A DNA stretch of 64,000 nucleotides from Orobanche coerulescens (lineage: Eukaryota > Streptophyta > Magnoliopsida > Lamiales > Orobanchaceae). A model generated the notes under the pieces. The model did no database searches and was not told where the DNA came from. It saw nothing but the letters and a program-made list of their open reading frames with translations. Shown here piece by piece: positions 21,954 through 33,349 of this stretch (its first letter is position 1; each line of letters starts with the position of its first letter). Location of the stretch: contig CM065809.1 in NCBI GenBank assembly GCA_033398695.1, positions 176,876,501 to 176,940,500 of the forward strand, written 5' to 3'. The translations under genes were made by a program, and so were the position numbers.

Positions 21954-23182
21954 TCATAGGCTAAGAAGAAATCTTTGTCTGGTCATGAAGTCTGCTGCTT
22001 TAGCGCGGAAGATCGTGTAGGTCGGGGGATGGTTCTTCGTAAGATGCCTGAACATAGGCGAAAGACCATGGAATCCCCCTAAGACCAAGTAGAGGGCGAT
22101 CTCATCGCTTACGGGCGCGCCGTTGAGGATGATCTGGTCTACCCGGTCGATGTAGTCTGCGTTGGACTCTTCTTCTCCTTGCCTGATTTGCATCATGCGA
22201 TGGGAACCTTCCGGCCGAGCGACCTTGGCGGCGAAGTAAGCTGTGAAGCTGTTCGCCAGTTGATCAAAGGAATTGATGGATCGCGGCGGCAATGAGGCGT
22301 ACCACCTGTGGGCAAGGTCGTCCAGCATCAGTGGGAACATTCGGCACCTGGTCGCGTCTGATGCCCCACACCCGGTCATGTAGATGCGGAACTTGCTCAG
22401 GTGAGTTTCGGGGCCCGATCTCCCCTCGTACAGAGGTGTTTGCGGAGGGGCGATCTTAAGCTGCACGGGGGCGAGCTCGATGCGGACCGCGAGTGGCTCG
22501 CTCGGCCCGACGATCTTTCTCTTGGCGCCTGCCCCAGATTCCAGGAGCGCCTTCATGTCGTCGAGCTGCGTTGCATCGCGGCCATCGCTGCAGCTTGGTC
22601 GCTCGAGGTTCGGCTTTTGGAGCGGGAGCTGAGGAGATCATGTACCGATCTCCTGACTCCGCTGTTGCCGACCTCGGTTCTTTGGCGAGGAGGAGCCAGA
22701 TGACTGGCCTGTCTTCTGGGAGTCGGATACGCCGAACTCCTGGTGACAGACTCGAGCTCCGTCGTCTCATGGCTGGGGCCGGACTGCCCCGGTCGCCATG
22801 ACGGGTCTCTACCTAGGCGGCTAAAAATAGAGATGCCCCGGCTGGCGAGCGCCTCTTCCTGCGAATGGGAGCCTCCTGGCGATCGCTCGGTCTGTAACCC
22901 CTTGAACTTCCGTTTGGTCATGCGACGAATGGCCGAGGGGGTTATGGCGGGCGGCGCGTCGAAAGCTCTCCGTCGCTCCTGTAGGGTGGCCAAGGCCTTT
23001 TCGATCTGTTCCGCGGTTTGGAACTGATCGAGCGAGAGGCTTGGGCCGTCCCTCGGGGGCGGGATCGAGAGTCTCGGACCGCGGTGGCTACCCTCCGCCA
23101 TAGGTTGTGGCTCAGATTGAGACGGAATGAGGCGTCTGATGGATCGGCCAGCGGCTTTCTTCGATGCAGAGGCAGAAGTCAT
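21954..23182 (-). pseudogene. gag of the Tat element, split by one frameshift
   Basis: Two minus-strand readings overlap at 22553-22556 in an ATGA junction. The first (23182 to 22553, 209 codons) begins MTSASASKKAAGRSIRR and is Arg/Ser/Pro rich. The second (22556 to 21954, 200 codons) carries the retrotransposon capsid region: FRIYMTGCGASDATRCRMFPL, then LAHRWYASLPPRSINSF and YIDRVDQIILNG. Most likely one ancestral frame was split by a single-base change. A programmed shift is possible, but no slippery heptamer was identified. No zinc knuckle is seen, so the C-terminus is truncated relative to full Tat gag. The protein would package the element's own RNA. Confidence 0.8.
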
Positions 23183-23291
23183 GATTCTGAAAGCTTTCTC
23201 TGAAGAACAGTGAGTGTTTCTTCAGGTATATGCCCCGGAAAACAGTGAGTGTTCTTCGAGACGGTAGGAATAAAAATGAGGGTTAAGATGC

Positions 23292-23309
23292 CCTTCCTCT
23301 AGCGCCAAT
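23292..23309 (-). promoter_or_regulatory. Primer binding site of the Tat element
   Basis: Read on the minus strand, ATTGGCGCTAGAGGAAGG directly follows the 5' LTR end. The TTGGCGC start is common at Tat-lineage primer sites. I did not assign the tRNA. Confidence 0.75.
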
Positions 23310-24243
23310 TGTTGTTGCCCGAAATATTATCCGAAGATAGATATTGCTGGAATGGTCGAGCAACAGCAAATTGCGAGAGCACGTCCGAGGGAATGGAAAA
23401 ACACAAGATTTGCCGGGTTTGTTAGGCCCGGGCTTGAATGCTCTCGCGAGATGTTATTAATACAAATATTCGGGGATACAAGTATAAATGTAAGAATGCG
23501 ATTATAATGAGTGTAAGAAATCCTATTTATCTAGCTCTTGAGCGAAGCTCTACGTGATTCGTCTCTGCCGACTGTCTTTCATGTAAGAGGTGCTTAGAGA
23601 GAAGAAAGGCCGAGAGATAGCTGTTGCCAAGAGTGAGAAAGCCAAGTTATGAGTTGAATTTGTGAACTGGACGTGAAGCAGCCTTTTTTCCAAGTGTAGG
23701 CAGCCTTCTATTTATAGGAGCTGAGATGCTCTGGTATGCTGTCGGGCGATCGCCTTTCTTGTAATATAATAAGCGGCGATCGTCTTTATGTCACATGGGC
23801 TGTCTGTCTTGAAGCTCGCTTGGCGGCAAACAGGTGTCCAATGAGGAGCCGACACGCGTCCTGAGTCGCTGTCACGGGCGATCCCACTGTACACCTTTCG
23901 GCGGGTCTGTCGGTTGGTGGAAAGATGCTGACAGGATGTGGTCAATGATCCATGTCTTACGGCGCCTTTTCCGGATCTGCACATGGGTCCTTGCTTCGAG
24001 CTTCGGCCTTCGCCGACTGGACGGGCGATGGCTTCGCGTGGCATGAGGCGGTCGTCACTTGGTCGGTCACCAGGACTCGATCGCCAAGTACCGAGAGACG
24101 ATCGCCTTAGATGTCGATCGCTCGGCACCGGGACTTGTCCTGGGGCCTTTGGTCGGCTAATCTGCCTTGGCTGTTGGGCTCTGGCTCGGTCGCCCGGTAT
24201 CAGTGCCGATCGCCTGGTGAGATGTATAAATCTCGACACAACA
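23310..24243 (-). repeat. 5' LTR of the gag-only Tat element
   Basis: In plus orientation starts TGTTGTTGCCCG and ends CGACACAACA. It matches 20117-21060 with a few percent scattered differences. At 23815-23838 the hairpin region of the other LTR is replaced by unrelated GC-rich sequence (CTCGCTTGGCGGCAAACAG). Confidence 0.92.
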
Positions 24244-24619
24244 CATTTGAAGACTGCATTTCTCACGATTCTTTCAGGAAAAAAAGGACATGCACATTTA
24301 TATTGTACAACGGTGTTACTACCAAAATAACACATTTAGCCGACAACTAGCGGTAGAACGACCGGCGACCAGCCAAGGTCATCGGCAAAACCTTAATTTT
24401 GACTGACCAAAATACGACCGTCGACTAAAATATTTAGATGGCGATAATGATGGCCACCATCGGCTAATTAAACATACGACATGTCATCGGCTAAACCGGT
24501 AGACTTTAACCGACAACTGTTTTCCAAATGAACGAGATCGACTTGTAAAAGCGGTAAATCAATCTGGGTCAACCTCTTGAGGACGTTTAGAAGTAGGCTA
24601 AAATAAATAAAGGTGCTAA

Positions 24620-26200
24620 AGAAACGAATGGTGTGCTAAAAGACTAAATGCTAACATTGATTGGGTTGAAGATTATTTTAAGGGAAAAAGTGCAAAATAA
24701 AAGAAAAACAAATAGAGAATATCACTAAAGGAAAGGTAATAACAATTGAAATGCAAAATTGACAAAAAAAACAAGTACAAAATATCTCCTAGACAATTAA
24801 TCAAATACCTAAAACGCGTAATTGATCAAAGAGGGAAAAACTTGGATTTTAAAGAGTATGGAGATGAGAATTACCCCAACTCGACAAGGAATTTAGTCGA
24901 AATCAGTAATTGAATCTTAATTGGACAATGTTCTCTCGAATTACATTTAATCCCGATTTGGAGAATTTAGGGGCAATTTAACCTTTCGGGTCAATTTTCC
25001 CAAATTTAGGATTAATCAATACAATTCCTCCAAACTAAAGTGATTTAATTGTTAATCCCCCTAAATCTAGGTGAATTAGATCCATATCCCCCAACTCCCT
25101 AGAATTAGGGTTCTAGTCACTCGTGATAGAAGAAATAAAAAAACACATAATAAAGCAAGTTCCTTGGAGAAATTGAGATAGAGAGAGTAGATTTAGAAAT
25201 AACAATAATTAAAGAATAAAAGTAGAAAACTTACTCGATTCCAATATAATTGAAAGTAAAAATAGAAATTGAACAATGCAAAATCCTTCAATTCATAGTA
25301 GAAAGATGCACTTACAACTAATTAAGAACGGGATTGAAATAGACTTAAAATTGCTAAAGTAGGAAAAATTAGAGAGAAAAATTAGAAAGGGAAGTTATTC
25401 GCAAACTTGAGAACTGACAAAATGAGGGAAAGTTACAAAATAAAGAGGCTAAACATCTATTCAAATTGACCCGCAAGGGTAGCTAAGTTGGTGGAATAGG
25501 TGAGCGCGAAACTGAGAGGTCACGAGTTCGATTCCCCTACCAACACTTTCTTGGTTGAGCCTGTCACACAGGGCTTGCCTAATGTGATTTACCTGATTGG
25601 CGTAGTTTGCACGCTATTACGTCCAGCCGGAGTATTTATCCAGTGCGCACTCGAAGAGTAGCGGCTACGGGTTCCCCGACATAAAAAAAAACATCTATTC
25701 AGATTGAAGAGGAAATGGTAAAAATAAGCATAATTGTGCCTGGGGATCGGTCGAGGGTCGGACTGGCCTGGTCATAGGGTCGGTCTGGAAAGGTGGCTCG
25801 CTCGCTTCGGCCTCAGTCATATGTTTGCTCGGCCTCAGTCGCATGTCTTGGTCGGGTGTCTGCTCGATCTCGGCCGGGAGACAAGGGCGCTGGCTCACCA
25901 GTGACCGACATCTCAGCACCGAAATTGGAGTCCTCGTTTGGTGCTTGCTCAACCTCGACCACTTAGTGTCTTGGAGCCCCCACGACCTGTTTCTGCATCC
26001 GACCCAATTTGTTCGACCCATTTCTGTTTTTACTTAGAAAATATATAAAAACACAATAAAAATCCAAATATTCATAAAAATCGCCAAAATGAAATGAAAT
26101 CTGAGAATCTAGCCAAAAAGCATGAAAAGCCCGACACTACGAATAAAATAATAATAAAATACTAACAAAAATAGTCAAGTCAACAGTTGGGATCGATTCA
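24620..26200 (-). repeat. Degenerate Tat/Athila-like LTR remnant, minus strand
   Basis: Read on the minus strand, the segment around 25090-25160 shows TAGAACCCTAATTCTAGG preceded by TTATTATGTGTTTTTT. This has the same layout as GCTAGAACCCTATTCTAGG at about 13040 in the LTR at 12443. A GC-rich block with CGGTCGGACTGG-type words (25740-25990) and AT-rich DNA follow. Boundaries are not defined. It is interrupted by the SINE at 25470-25688. Confidence 0.4.
25470..25688 (+). mobile_element. tRNA-derived SINE (about 219 bp) with 18-bp duplication
   Basis: An A-box-like TAGCTAAGTTGG (25480-25491) and a B-box-like GAGTTCGATTCC (25524-25535) form a pol III promoter about 33 bp apart. The element ends in a short A-run. 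Flanks AAACATCTATTCAAATTGA (25451-25469) and AACATCTATTCAGATTGA (about 25690-25707) are near-identical target duplications. The 3' body is unrelated to tRNA. This is a complete, fairly young SINE. Confidence 0.9.
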
Positions 26201-26373
26201 GTTGATGGCGGGGGTCGCTTCAGCCGATGAAAAGTAGGTCGTCAACGAAAGTCCGACATTTTTGTTTTTCTTCATATATGCATCTCACATTAACAACCAT
26301 CGATTCTAACCGACGACTAGGTGGTTTAGCCAACTGCTTTTTATCGTCGGTTAAGGTGACGATCTTGGTAGTG

Positions 26374-27734
26374 GTTTTCTCTTTAAATTTGCAACTATCC
26401 CAGTTTTACTTCAAATGCCAGACAATTATAGGCTATGTTTAACGGATGAAGCTTATAAGCTGACTGATAGTTACAAATATGGTTCAGAGCTTATAGTTGT
26501 TGACTCATAATTGATATTAATCGGAAACTTTGCAAATATAAATAAAAGAATTTGGCAAAATCAACTGAAAAACTAGCTAAAATATAATATTACAGAAAAT
26601 GCATATTTGAAATATTTTAATAAAAAAGAGTAATAAAATAAAATTAAAATCAAAAAAGTTCTAGAGTTGATTGAGATACATATAAAAGAAATATTGCATG
26701 TAAACTCAAACTTCTCAAATAAGGTTTTCCAATCAAACTGTTTATTAGATATAATGAGTTTATAAACGTTTAAATAACCTAGAAACTAACATAATAGTGT
26801 TTACCAAACATTCATTTAGCGGTGAAAAAACCCAATACTATTATCTTAAATATTGAACACTCTTTTTTTTTTTTTTTTGCTGTTATTTATTTATTTTCCA
26901 ATGTTTTGCGTGCTGGCGTCAAAATGACTCAATGCTTGCCTAAGCGGCCACCAATTGAAGGAAAAAGTTGTTTCCTTCAGCTTTGTGATACAACAAGACA
27001 ACTACATACCAAATACCCATCATAGCACCAAAAAGGTACAAAAAGCCTAATAATCATCCAAGAAATAAGAAAGAAAGATAATCCCTCTCTATATTTGTGA
27101 ACGGGATTTCATCTTTGTTAAGTTACCTGTTTAGGTCATGTTTAAATATACTGCAGTATCTATATTGTTCGGTTAAAAAGTACCGATATACTTATGTAGC
27201 TATATAAATATTATTAGGATTGGGACTGGTTCGATTCTTCTTATTGAAGAACCGGAACAGGAAGCGATGCTCAAGAATTAATTTGAATTTTATTTTATTT
27301 TTTGGATAGAAAATGAAGAAGCAAACTATGCCCCGTCACAAAATACAGAGACTGCAAAGAATTTGGATAATTTTCTCTTGAGCAAATTTCTATAATCTTG
27401 TAAGCCTCTTTTTTGCTTCAGTAACATACTTCGTAGGGGTGACTAGAGGTTTTATGTCGAGATACACAAAGTAAGATCACATATGACGAACATTACGTTG
27501 GAAAAAATCAGTTATGGCGGAACATTACGTTGGGAAAAATCAGTTTTTACTTGATATTTTATTAATGGGTGGAAATTTATATGTATAAAATTAAACAGTT
27601 CAGGATTTATCTATGCTGGAGTATATAATAATAGTACATTTAATATCTCAAAATTGATTTTTAGTTAGTAAGAAACTAATGAGTAAAATTACTCATTTAA
27701 AAGGGTATTTTGATATGAATGAGAACATGAACAA
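26374..27734. other. AT-rich intergenic DNA, no gene seen
   Basis: Contains GCTTATAAGCTG near 26450, a poly-T run at about 26862, and a short tandem duplication of GGAACATTACGTTGG (about 27490-27540). Nothing coding is supported. Confidence 0.5.
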
Positions 27735-27824
27735 TTACATCACATTAACTATGTGATCAAGTTTAAGATACTTAATAAGTTGAAAGAGTTGAATAGTGTG
27801 CAACATAATCAAGACTATGCACCT

Positions 27825-28022
27825 CTCAAATGTGGGAGGTTTTAGTTTCTGGAACCTCTCACTAACCAGATCAATGGCATCATTTCGAGGAGGTGGAGAA
27901 CGACGAGCCTCGGCTTCACGTCTAACATCCCATTCTATAAGCCTTTCCACAAGATCCGTCAGTCGGTCGATACGGTTATCCCTCGCTCCTTCAGCACTAC
28001 TTTGTGTTCTATTCTCTTCCAT
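27825..28022 (-). pseudogene. gag N-terminus of a gypsy element, truncated
   Basis: From ATG 28022 on the minus strand the reading MEENRTQSSAEGARDNRIDR through LTDLVERLIEW to RFQKLKPPTFE is a typical chromovirus gag start: a disordered Arg/Glu-rich region followed by the PPTF entry to the capsid domain. Similarity stops at about 27825, and the following codons look like unrelated DNA. The PBS and LTR of the same element follow to the right, leaving a 5' end only. Confidence 0.7.
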
Positions 28023-28197
28023 GATCTCTTAATAGCCTTCACTTCTCACACAAGGGTCTTTTATTAGCCAATATTAACATAAACATGCAAATAGCAAGTA
28101 ACAGAAATAAATAAATAAAACCATTGACTGATGGGTTGCTCCTCTCCGCCAAGCGATTGTTGTATATGAACGGTCTTCAGAAACGCTTTAAACCTTT

Positions 28198-28209
28198 GCT
28201 CCGATACCA
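28198..28209 (-). promoter_or_regulatory. Primer binding site, tRNA-Met type variant
   Basis: On the minus strand TGGTATCGGAGC lies 4 bp after the LTR end at 28214. One base differs from the usual TGGTATCAGAGC. Confidence 0.75.
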
Positions 28210-28213
28210 AATC

Positions 28214-30898
28214 TGTCACACCCCCTTGAAGTTGGCTATCGAATCTAGGATATTAAAAATATCCTTATTATATATTAAACCACATCGTAAAACTTAAACC
28301 CTTTAAGAGGAATCTCTTTTTACACACCAAAAGTCACTTTTACACATCAGCCTACTATTATATTACAACCAAAAGAAAACATCGGCTGTATAGGTTTATA
28401 AGCAAACTTAGACTTAACACACACAGAGAACACTCCACAGGTCTGATGTTCATATACAACGGCTCGTTGGTGTAGAGAAGCGTCCCATATGTCACCCTAT
28501 GCCTGATACCCCGAATTATTACCTGTATCACAAGAATTCAACTAAATGAGCGAAAGCTCAATAAGCAGTGACACACAATGCATGAATGCATTTATGAATG
28601 AGTTTGTGAAATGCAGTTTCATTTTCCTTTAACTTTCAAAAACTCTTTTATAGCGCGCTGCTATGTACACCTCGAGTTCCTGGCCCGGGCCAAAAGTGTG
28701 CATGTCCAACCATAGCCAGAACAAACTGCCCAATCATAACACATGGGTCAGCCTGGCGTGTCCCAGACTCCACCAGGATCATGGTTATAAGGTGCCCAAT
28801 CATACACATGAGTCACCACGGTGTGTCCCAGACTCCACCGCAAAACATCACACAAAGTGTCCAATCATAACACATGGATCACTATGACGTGCCCCAGACT
28901 CCGCCACAAAACAGCCCCTTACCTGTAGCCCGCGATGCACATAACCAAAACAGTTTGTTCTGATCACCTTTAGAACGCCTGTACTATGATCAATGCATGC
29001 GACAACCTCCAATGCTATGCTATGATCATATGCATCGTGATAATACCACATGTATAAATGCTCTATGGGACATGTCACACAATAATAATAGAGAAATATG
29101 TTATCCACATATACACAAGGTATAAGCAATATCCAAAACATCAATCATTAGCACATATTTCAGACAAATGCTCTTGTGATACAGTTTTGCAATCAGTTAC
29201 TACTTACCTTGTTCAGGTGATACCTTTGCTTTTATACCAATAAGAGTTGGTTGTGATGATATGTCTTCAAATCCTGTTTCAAGGAGTGCCTTTAAAGAAT
29301 CTATATGGTATACACAAGGTTTAACTCACTGCGTATCCGAAGGGTTTTACCAATTTCACATAATTAGTATTCTACAAATTTTATGTGCGCATTTCGTTAT
29401 ATACGAGCATAATACTCTATCCTTTTTGCACTCCTAACTCATTACGAAGCCTATTACTTTCTGTTCATATTGTTAGATAAACTCTTATAGGCCACAATTC
29501 TAGGATTCTACAACAAGACAATGGTTTAGGGGAATTTATCAAGATCTTGAAATCACTGAATTTGTCCCGCGTATATCCACTTAATTATAAGTCGGATTTG
29601 CATGAATTTTTGATATAGTATACCTAATATACTTAAGAACATGCACATAGTAACCTATGCCCCTGAATCACACGAATTCAATACTATCCACACATATTTT
29701 CAAAAGGTGGCAGAATTGATTCTTTTGTTGTCTTAGTGAGTTTTAAGCCCTATAAATCCACCTTAAACACAAGTTTAGGCCATGTATGAGTTCTAAACAC
29801 CATTAGAACGTATATAAGCACCTAAACCAGCTCTCACAACTTCATATCATACAAGAACCATAGCTAGAACAAGAGTAAAACGAAGATAACTCACCTTGAT
29901 TGTGAACTGAATTGAGGTGTTGATGTTTTTTGTGATTTCTCCTCAATTTTTTGATGTATTTTCGAAGTGTGGAGCTTATGGATCGAGTTCAGAGTGTCTA
30001 GAAGAGTATAGAATCAGTTTTATCCCTTATCTAAGTGAAAGAGTCGGTTTATAAGGGTGAAAGTTCTAAAATGCCCCTCAATGGCCTCCAGAAGTCAGGT
30101 TTAGAAGAGTAGACCGGTTGAAGTTGTTATAATCCGGTTCTTGGATGTTTTAAACCGGTTCTTAGGAGGTATTGATCATGTTTAGGGTATGGATGTATGG
30201 TCCAAGGTTTTTGATAAAGTTTAATATGTATTTTTATTGTTTAAACTCAGCTACTTTTGCGAATACCTTCGAAAGTGGTAGAAACTGAGTTTGTTATTAT
30301 CTTTATGAAATTTTATATAACTAAACCATAGAAATAAGAGTCCGAGTACTCAATTAGAAATATGACATTATTGGATAATGAACTAAAGGACAAATTCCAC
30401 TCTACTCGACCGCATTTGGGACGAATAAGGTACTTACAAATCGAATGACTTAACAAAGGTTATCACTGAGGCCCTGAATTTCATCATTGATGGTCACCAG
30501 TATCAAGATGCTTGACACGTGTTATCGGAATAAGAAAGGGTTATTTACTTAAATCATCAATCCAAATTGACTCAGCATACCCGCCGACTAAAACCCCGAG
30601 ACCAACCGATAGACACGTCACTGATATTATTTACTACTTATAGGCTTACCACTTGAACTTGGGGTTATGTTCAATGCTTAGCCACTTCAATGCCGTTAAC
30701 TTAACTATCAAATAAGGTGAATCATGAAATGCCAAATAATACTTAATAACAAGTAATGCATGAATCATATTATTCAAATAATAACAGTTTCATGTCACAC
30801 TGTCATATTTTTATACGATTAAGCATGAAGTCTAGCATGTTTTAAGATTAATATGTTATTATTGACTAGACCTTGTGTGTGAGTCTTTGGGCATCACA
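28214..30898 (-). repeat. 5' LTR of a gypsy element, minus strand (about 2,685 bp)
   Basis: On the minus strand it starts TGTGATGCCC at 30898 and ends GGGGTGTGACA at 28214, next to a primer site and a gag start. It contains three copies of a 64-bp unit at 28729-28920. Sequence right of 30898 is another LTR in mid-body, so this element inserted into that LTR. Poly-pyrimidine and AT-rich stretches fill the remainder; no coding. Confidence 0.7.
28729..28920 (-). repeat. Three-copy tandem repeat in the LTR (about 64-bp period)
   Basis: Units start near 28729, 28793 and 28858 with CCCAATCATA-CACATG and contain GTGTCCCAGACTCCACC. Confidence 0.8.
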
Positions 30899-31219
30899 CC
30901 AGATTTCTCGGGGGTTAGCAAAATTCCACTATTTTGCTAGTGTAAGTATAAAGTGCAAATACGAGCCATACACAACATCCTCCTAGAAATCGAGAACATC
31001 CAACTAGTTAATCATAACAAAGACTTCCCGAGATAATTCACTTGATTAAAACCGTTCGGACCATGAAAGGTAGGAATGAAATCAATGTACATCTTGCAAA
31101 ACAATTTAAGATTTCGGGAGTTTTAAAAATATTTGTAATTTAAGAATTCTCATCTTATCGAAAACCACTTAGGGACATAGCCCAAAGATTATTTTTCAAA
31201 ATACAAATCCGGTAACAAA

Positions 31220-31700
31220 AGAAGGGGTCCACTTCCCAATCATACGATTCCGATCACAAAATATGGGGTCCACGACCCAATCATCCATATCAACATATTT
31301 CCAAGGATTATTCGCGTCCCATGCTAGCAAGCCACGAACCTCAGAGCCTCCAAGAGACATACCCGAGTGAATAATCCAAGGGGAAACCACACCATATCCA
31401 ATATCACCGTGACAACAGTCACAATAACCACAACCATGACATACGTTCATAGTTATCCCGGCATCGGGCTAGCAAGCCACGAACCTCGGAGCCTCCGGGA
31501 GACCTACCCGGTTTGGACAACCCATGACACGTACGTCACACAACCAAACCACAACCATAAGTTATCCCGACATCGTGCTAGCAAGCCACGAATCTCGGAT
31601 CCTCCACGAGACATACCCCATTTGGATCACCCTATGGTCACGCCCGATCCGTATTAGCAAGGACGGATCCCGGAGGTTCAACAAACCCTACCCGGTGGCA
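31220..31700 (-). repeat. Diverged tandem repeats in the LTR
   Basis: GCTAGCAAGCCACGAA occurs near 31322, 31469 and 31575, each followed by CTC-GAGCCTCC and a GAGAC-TACCC phrase. GGGGTCCAC occurs at about 31227 and 31266, as in the 58-bp pair of the Tekay LTR. Confidence 0.7.
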
Positions 31701-32639
31701 CATCACTTTACAATCATCACACAACAACAAGGAAGTATAATTTCCAAACATCACCGAACATCACATCCTCCTTACAAAGGAGTCACAATCAATATCACAC
31801 GACTCACCTAGCAAATACACGTACTAACACAATCCTTTACAACTGAAAAGAAAGACATACTATAACCATATAGTATGATCACAACACCCTCCACATACAA
31901 TACTAATACACATATTCAGAAAAGTACATTTGTTCACAAAACATACGAGTTATCTTTGAAGGAAAACCTTTATCGAGAATATACCGATCCTTTCTGAAAG
32001 TTCATTAAAAACATTCAAATTGCACATATAGTAAATTATCAACTATTACGTCTACGAAACACTAGGTGTATGGGCAAGATCCTTGCCTCGATAATCGATA
32101 CCAAAAACTCCGGCAAATGCGGCTCCACCGGAAAACCTCGAACACCTACAACTTCCGCAAGACACAACGAAAACGCGATCACAACGAGGATCAAGACCAA
32201 AAACAATGAAAATCGCCTCAAACCAACGAAGGAAAACTCATATGAACATGAAATATTCACGGTTCCTCAAGAACACAAAAATAATCAATTGGGTCGAACG
32301 AATCGAAGGTATGGATATAAAATCCATAGAATATGCTTACCAACATCATTCGACACCAGTCGATTCATCAAAATCAGATTTAATACGAAATCAAGAACAA
32401 ATCTCCAAAAAGTCAACCTTGAGAAAATCAAGAAAATACCTTGATTCGACGAAGAACAAAGATTAGATGTTGTTAATACACACCAAAACCTTGATTAAAT
32501 ATTGTAGGATTGAAGATTGGGAAATTTTCACGAAGAATCGCCCCAAAATCGCCTCAAGAACTCTGCCCGTCGCGCGAGATTGGAAATGACAGATTATGTC
32601 TCAAAACAGAAATGCCCGCTGCCTAAAATACACACTCTC

Positions 32640-32725
32640 ATTACGGCCGTTACATCGTGGCCGTTACGGCCATAACACACTGTCAATTACGGCCATAACA
32701 TACTGCAGGTTACGGCCGTAACCTG
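32640..32725. repeat. TTACGGCC(G/A)TAA palindrome cluster
   Basis: Four or five copies of ATTACGGCCGTTA / TTACGGCCATAA / TTACGGCCGTAA lie here. It is the same word and LTR position as 10598-10882, but shorter. Confidence 0.8.
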
Positions 32726-33349
32726 CATTCTGACAGCAAATTCCATTCCGCTGCCTGATCAGTCCCGAACGACCTCAAAATGTGACGACTCGTAACATAT
32801 GATGTAACATTTACAAAGAATTCTCAACAGCGAACAAAAGCGTTAAACAAACATGTGATTCTTTCAATCCGAAGGTAGGTAAAAACGAGCAAGTAAGCGA
32901 GTACCCAAAATTTTGGAAAATTATAAAACGGTCCAAATGTCCGAAAAATCACGATACGAGATCGAATAAAAATTTCGAAGTTCTCAAAATGACCAAAAAT
33001 GATAAATGAACTTGTATGAACGACAAAATAACAGTTCCGAGCAAGATTCACAAGAATCGGACCCAAATGCTTAAAGGCCGCAATAATATGCCGATTAACC
33101 CGAAACAATACCAAAACTCGCTCGAATGACAAAAAGTGCAGAACAAAACATGTCCAAAATGTGTCAATGAATACAAGTGCATTTCTAGAATCGAGAAATA
33201 CATGAATAAAAATACGGGTATTACAAGATTGATTATGGCTTGGCCCAAAAAATAATTTTGCTGCCTAGCTGAATCGGGTGATATACCATTAGATTCAAGC
33301 ATACAGCATAGCCGCATGCATACCAAAGAATTTGCTCAGTAGTAGTGAG

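Larger units (their letters stand above)
20117..24243 (-). mobile_element. Complete gag-only Tat-type LTR retrotransposon (4,127 bp)
   Basis: Two LTRs (20117-21060 and 23310-24243) flank 2.25 kb. The target duplication CATTT is perfect (20112-20116, 24244-24248). The primer site lies left of the right LTR and the polypurine tract lies right of the left LTR, so the element reads on the minus strand. It contains only gag and a non-coding 3' spacer, with no protease, reverse transcriptase or integrase. LTR, tract and spacer match the larger element at 50209 onward, so it is a deletion derivative that needs its partner's enzymes. Confidence 0.92.
24316..26373. mobile_element. Degenerate CACTA-like element with nested insertions
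   Basis: The left end reads ACTACCAAAATAAC and the right end CTTGGTAGTG, resembling a CACTACCAA terminus with a changed first base. Subterminal words on both sides (CCGAC, TCGGCTAA, TCGTCGGTTAA) alternate in orientation, as in CACTA elements. No 3-bp duplication could be confirmed. The interior is filled by an LTR remnant and a SINE, and no transposase is seen. Confidence 0.5.
30899..33225 (-). repeat. Chromovirus-like LTR, minus strand, truncated by the 28214 element
   Basis: On the minus strand it starts TGTAATACCCGTATTTT at 33225, related to the TGTAATATCCG of the LTRs at 6587 and 9295. At the far end, the stretch around 30905-30960 (CCCGAGAAATC and GCACTTTATACTTACAC on the minus strand) corresponds to the 3' LTR region with TAACCCC and TTGCACTAGC. 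There it is cut at 30898 by another LTR element. It carries a repeat block (31220-31700) and TTACGGCC palindromes (32640-32725). It is the third member of the TGTAATAYCCG LTR group in this window. Confidence 0.75.

Noticed and set aside
22401..23203. Plus-strand readings opposite the Tat gag
   Set aside because: They are shadows of the GC-rich gag frame on the minus strand, with no domain.
25480..25540. Possible tRNA gene
   Set aside because: A and B boxes are present but there is no cloverleaf and no acceptor stem; target duplications and an A-tail show it is a SINE.
25695..26037. Possible protein in the GC block
   Set aside because: Composition follows the repeated CGGTCGG words of an LTR remnant; no domain and no gene structure.
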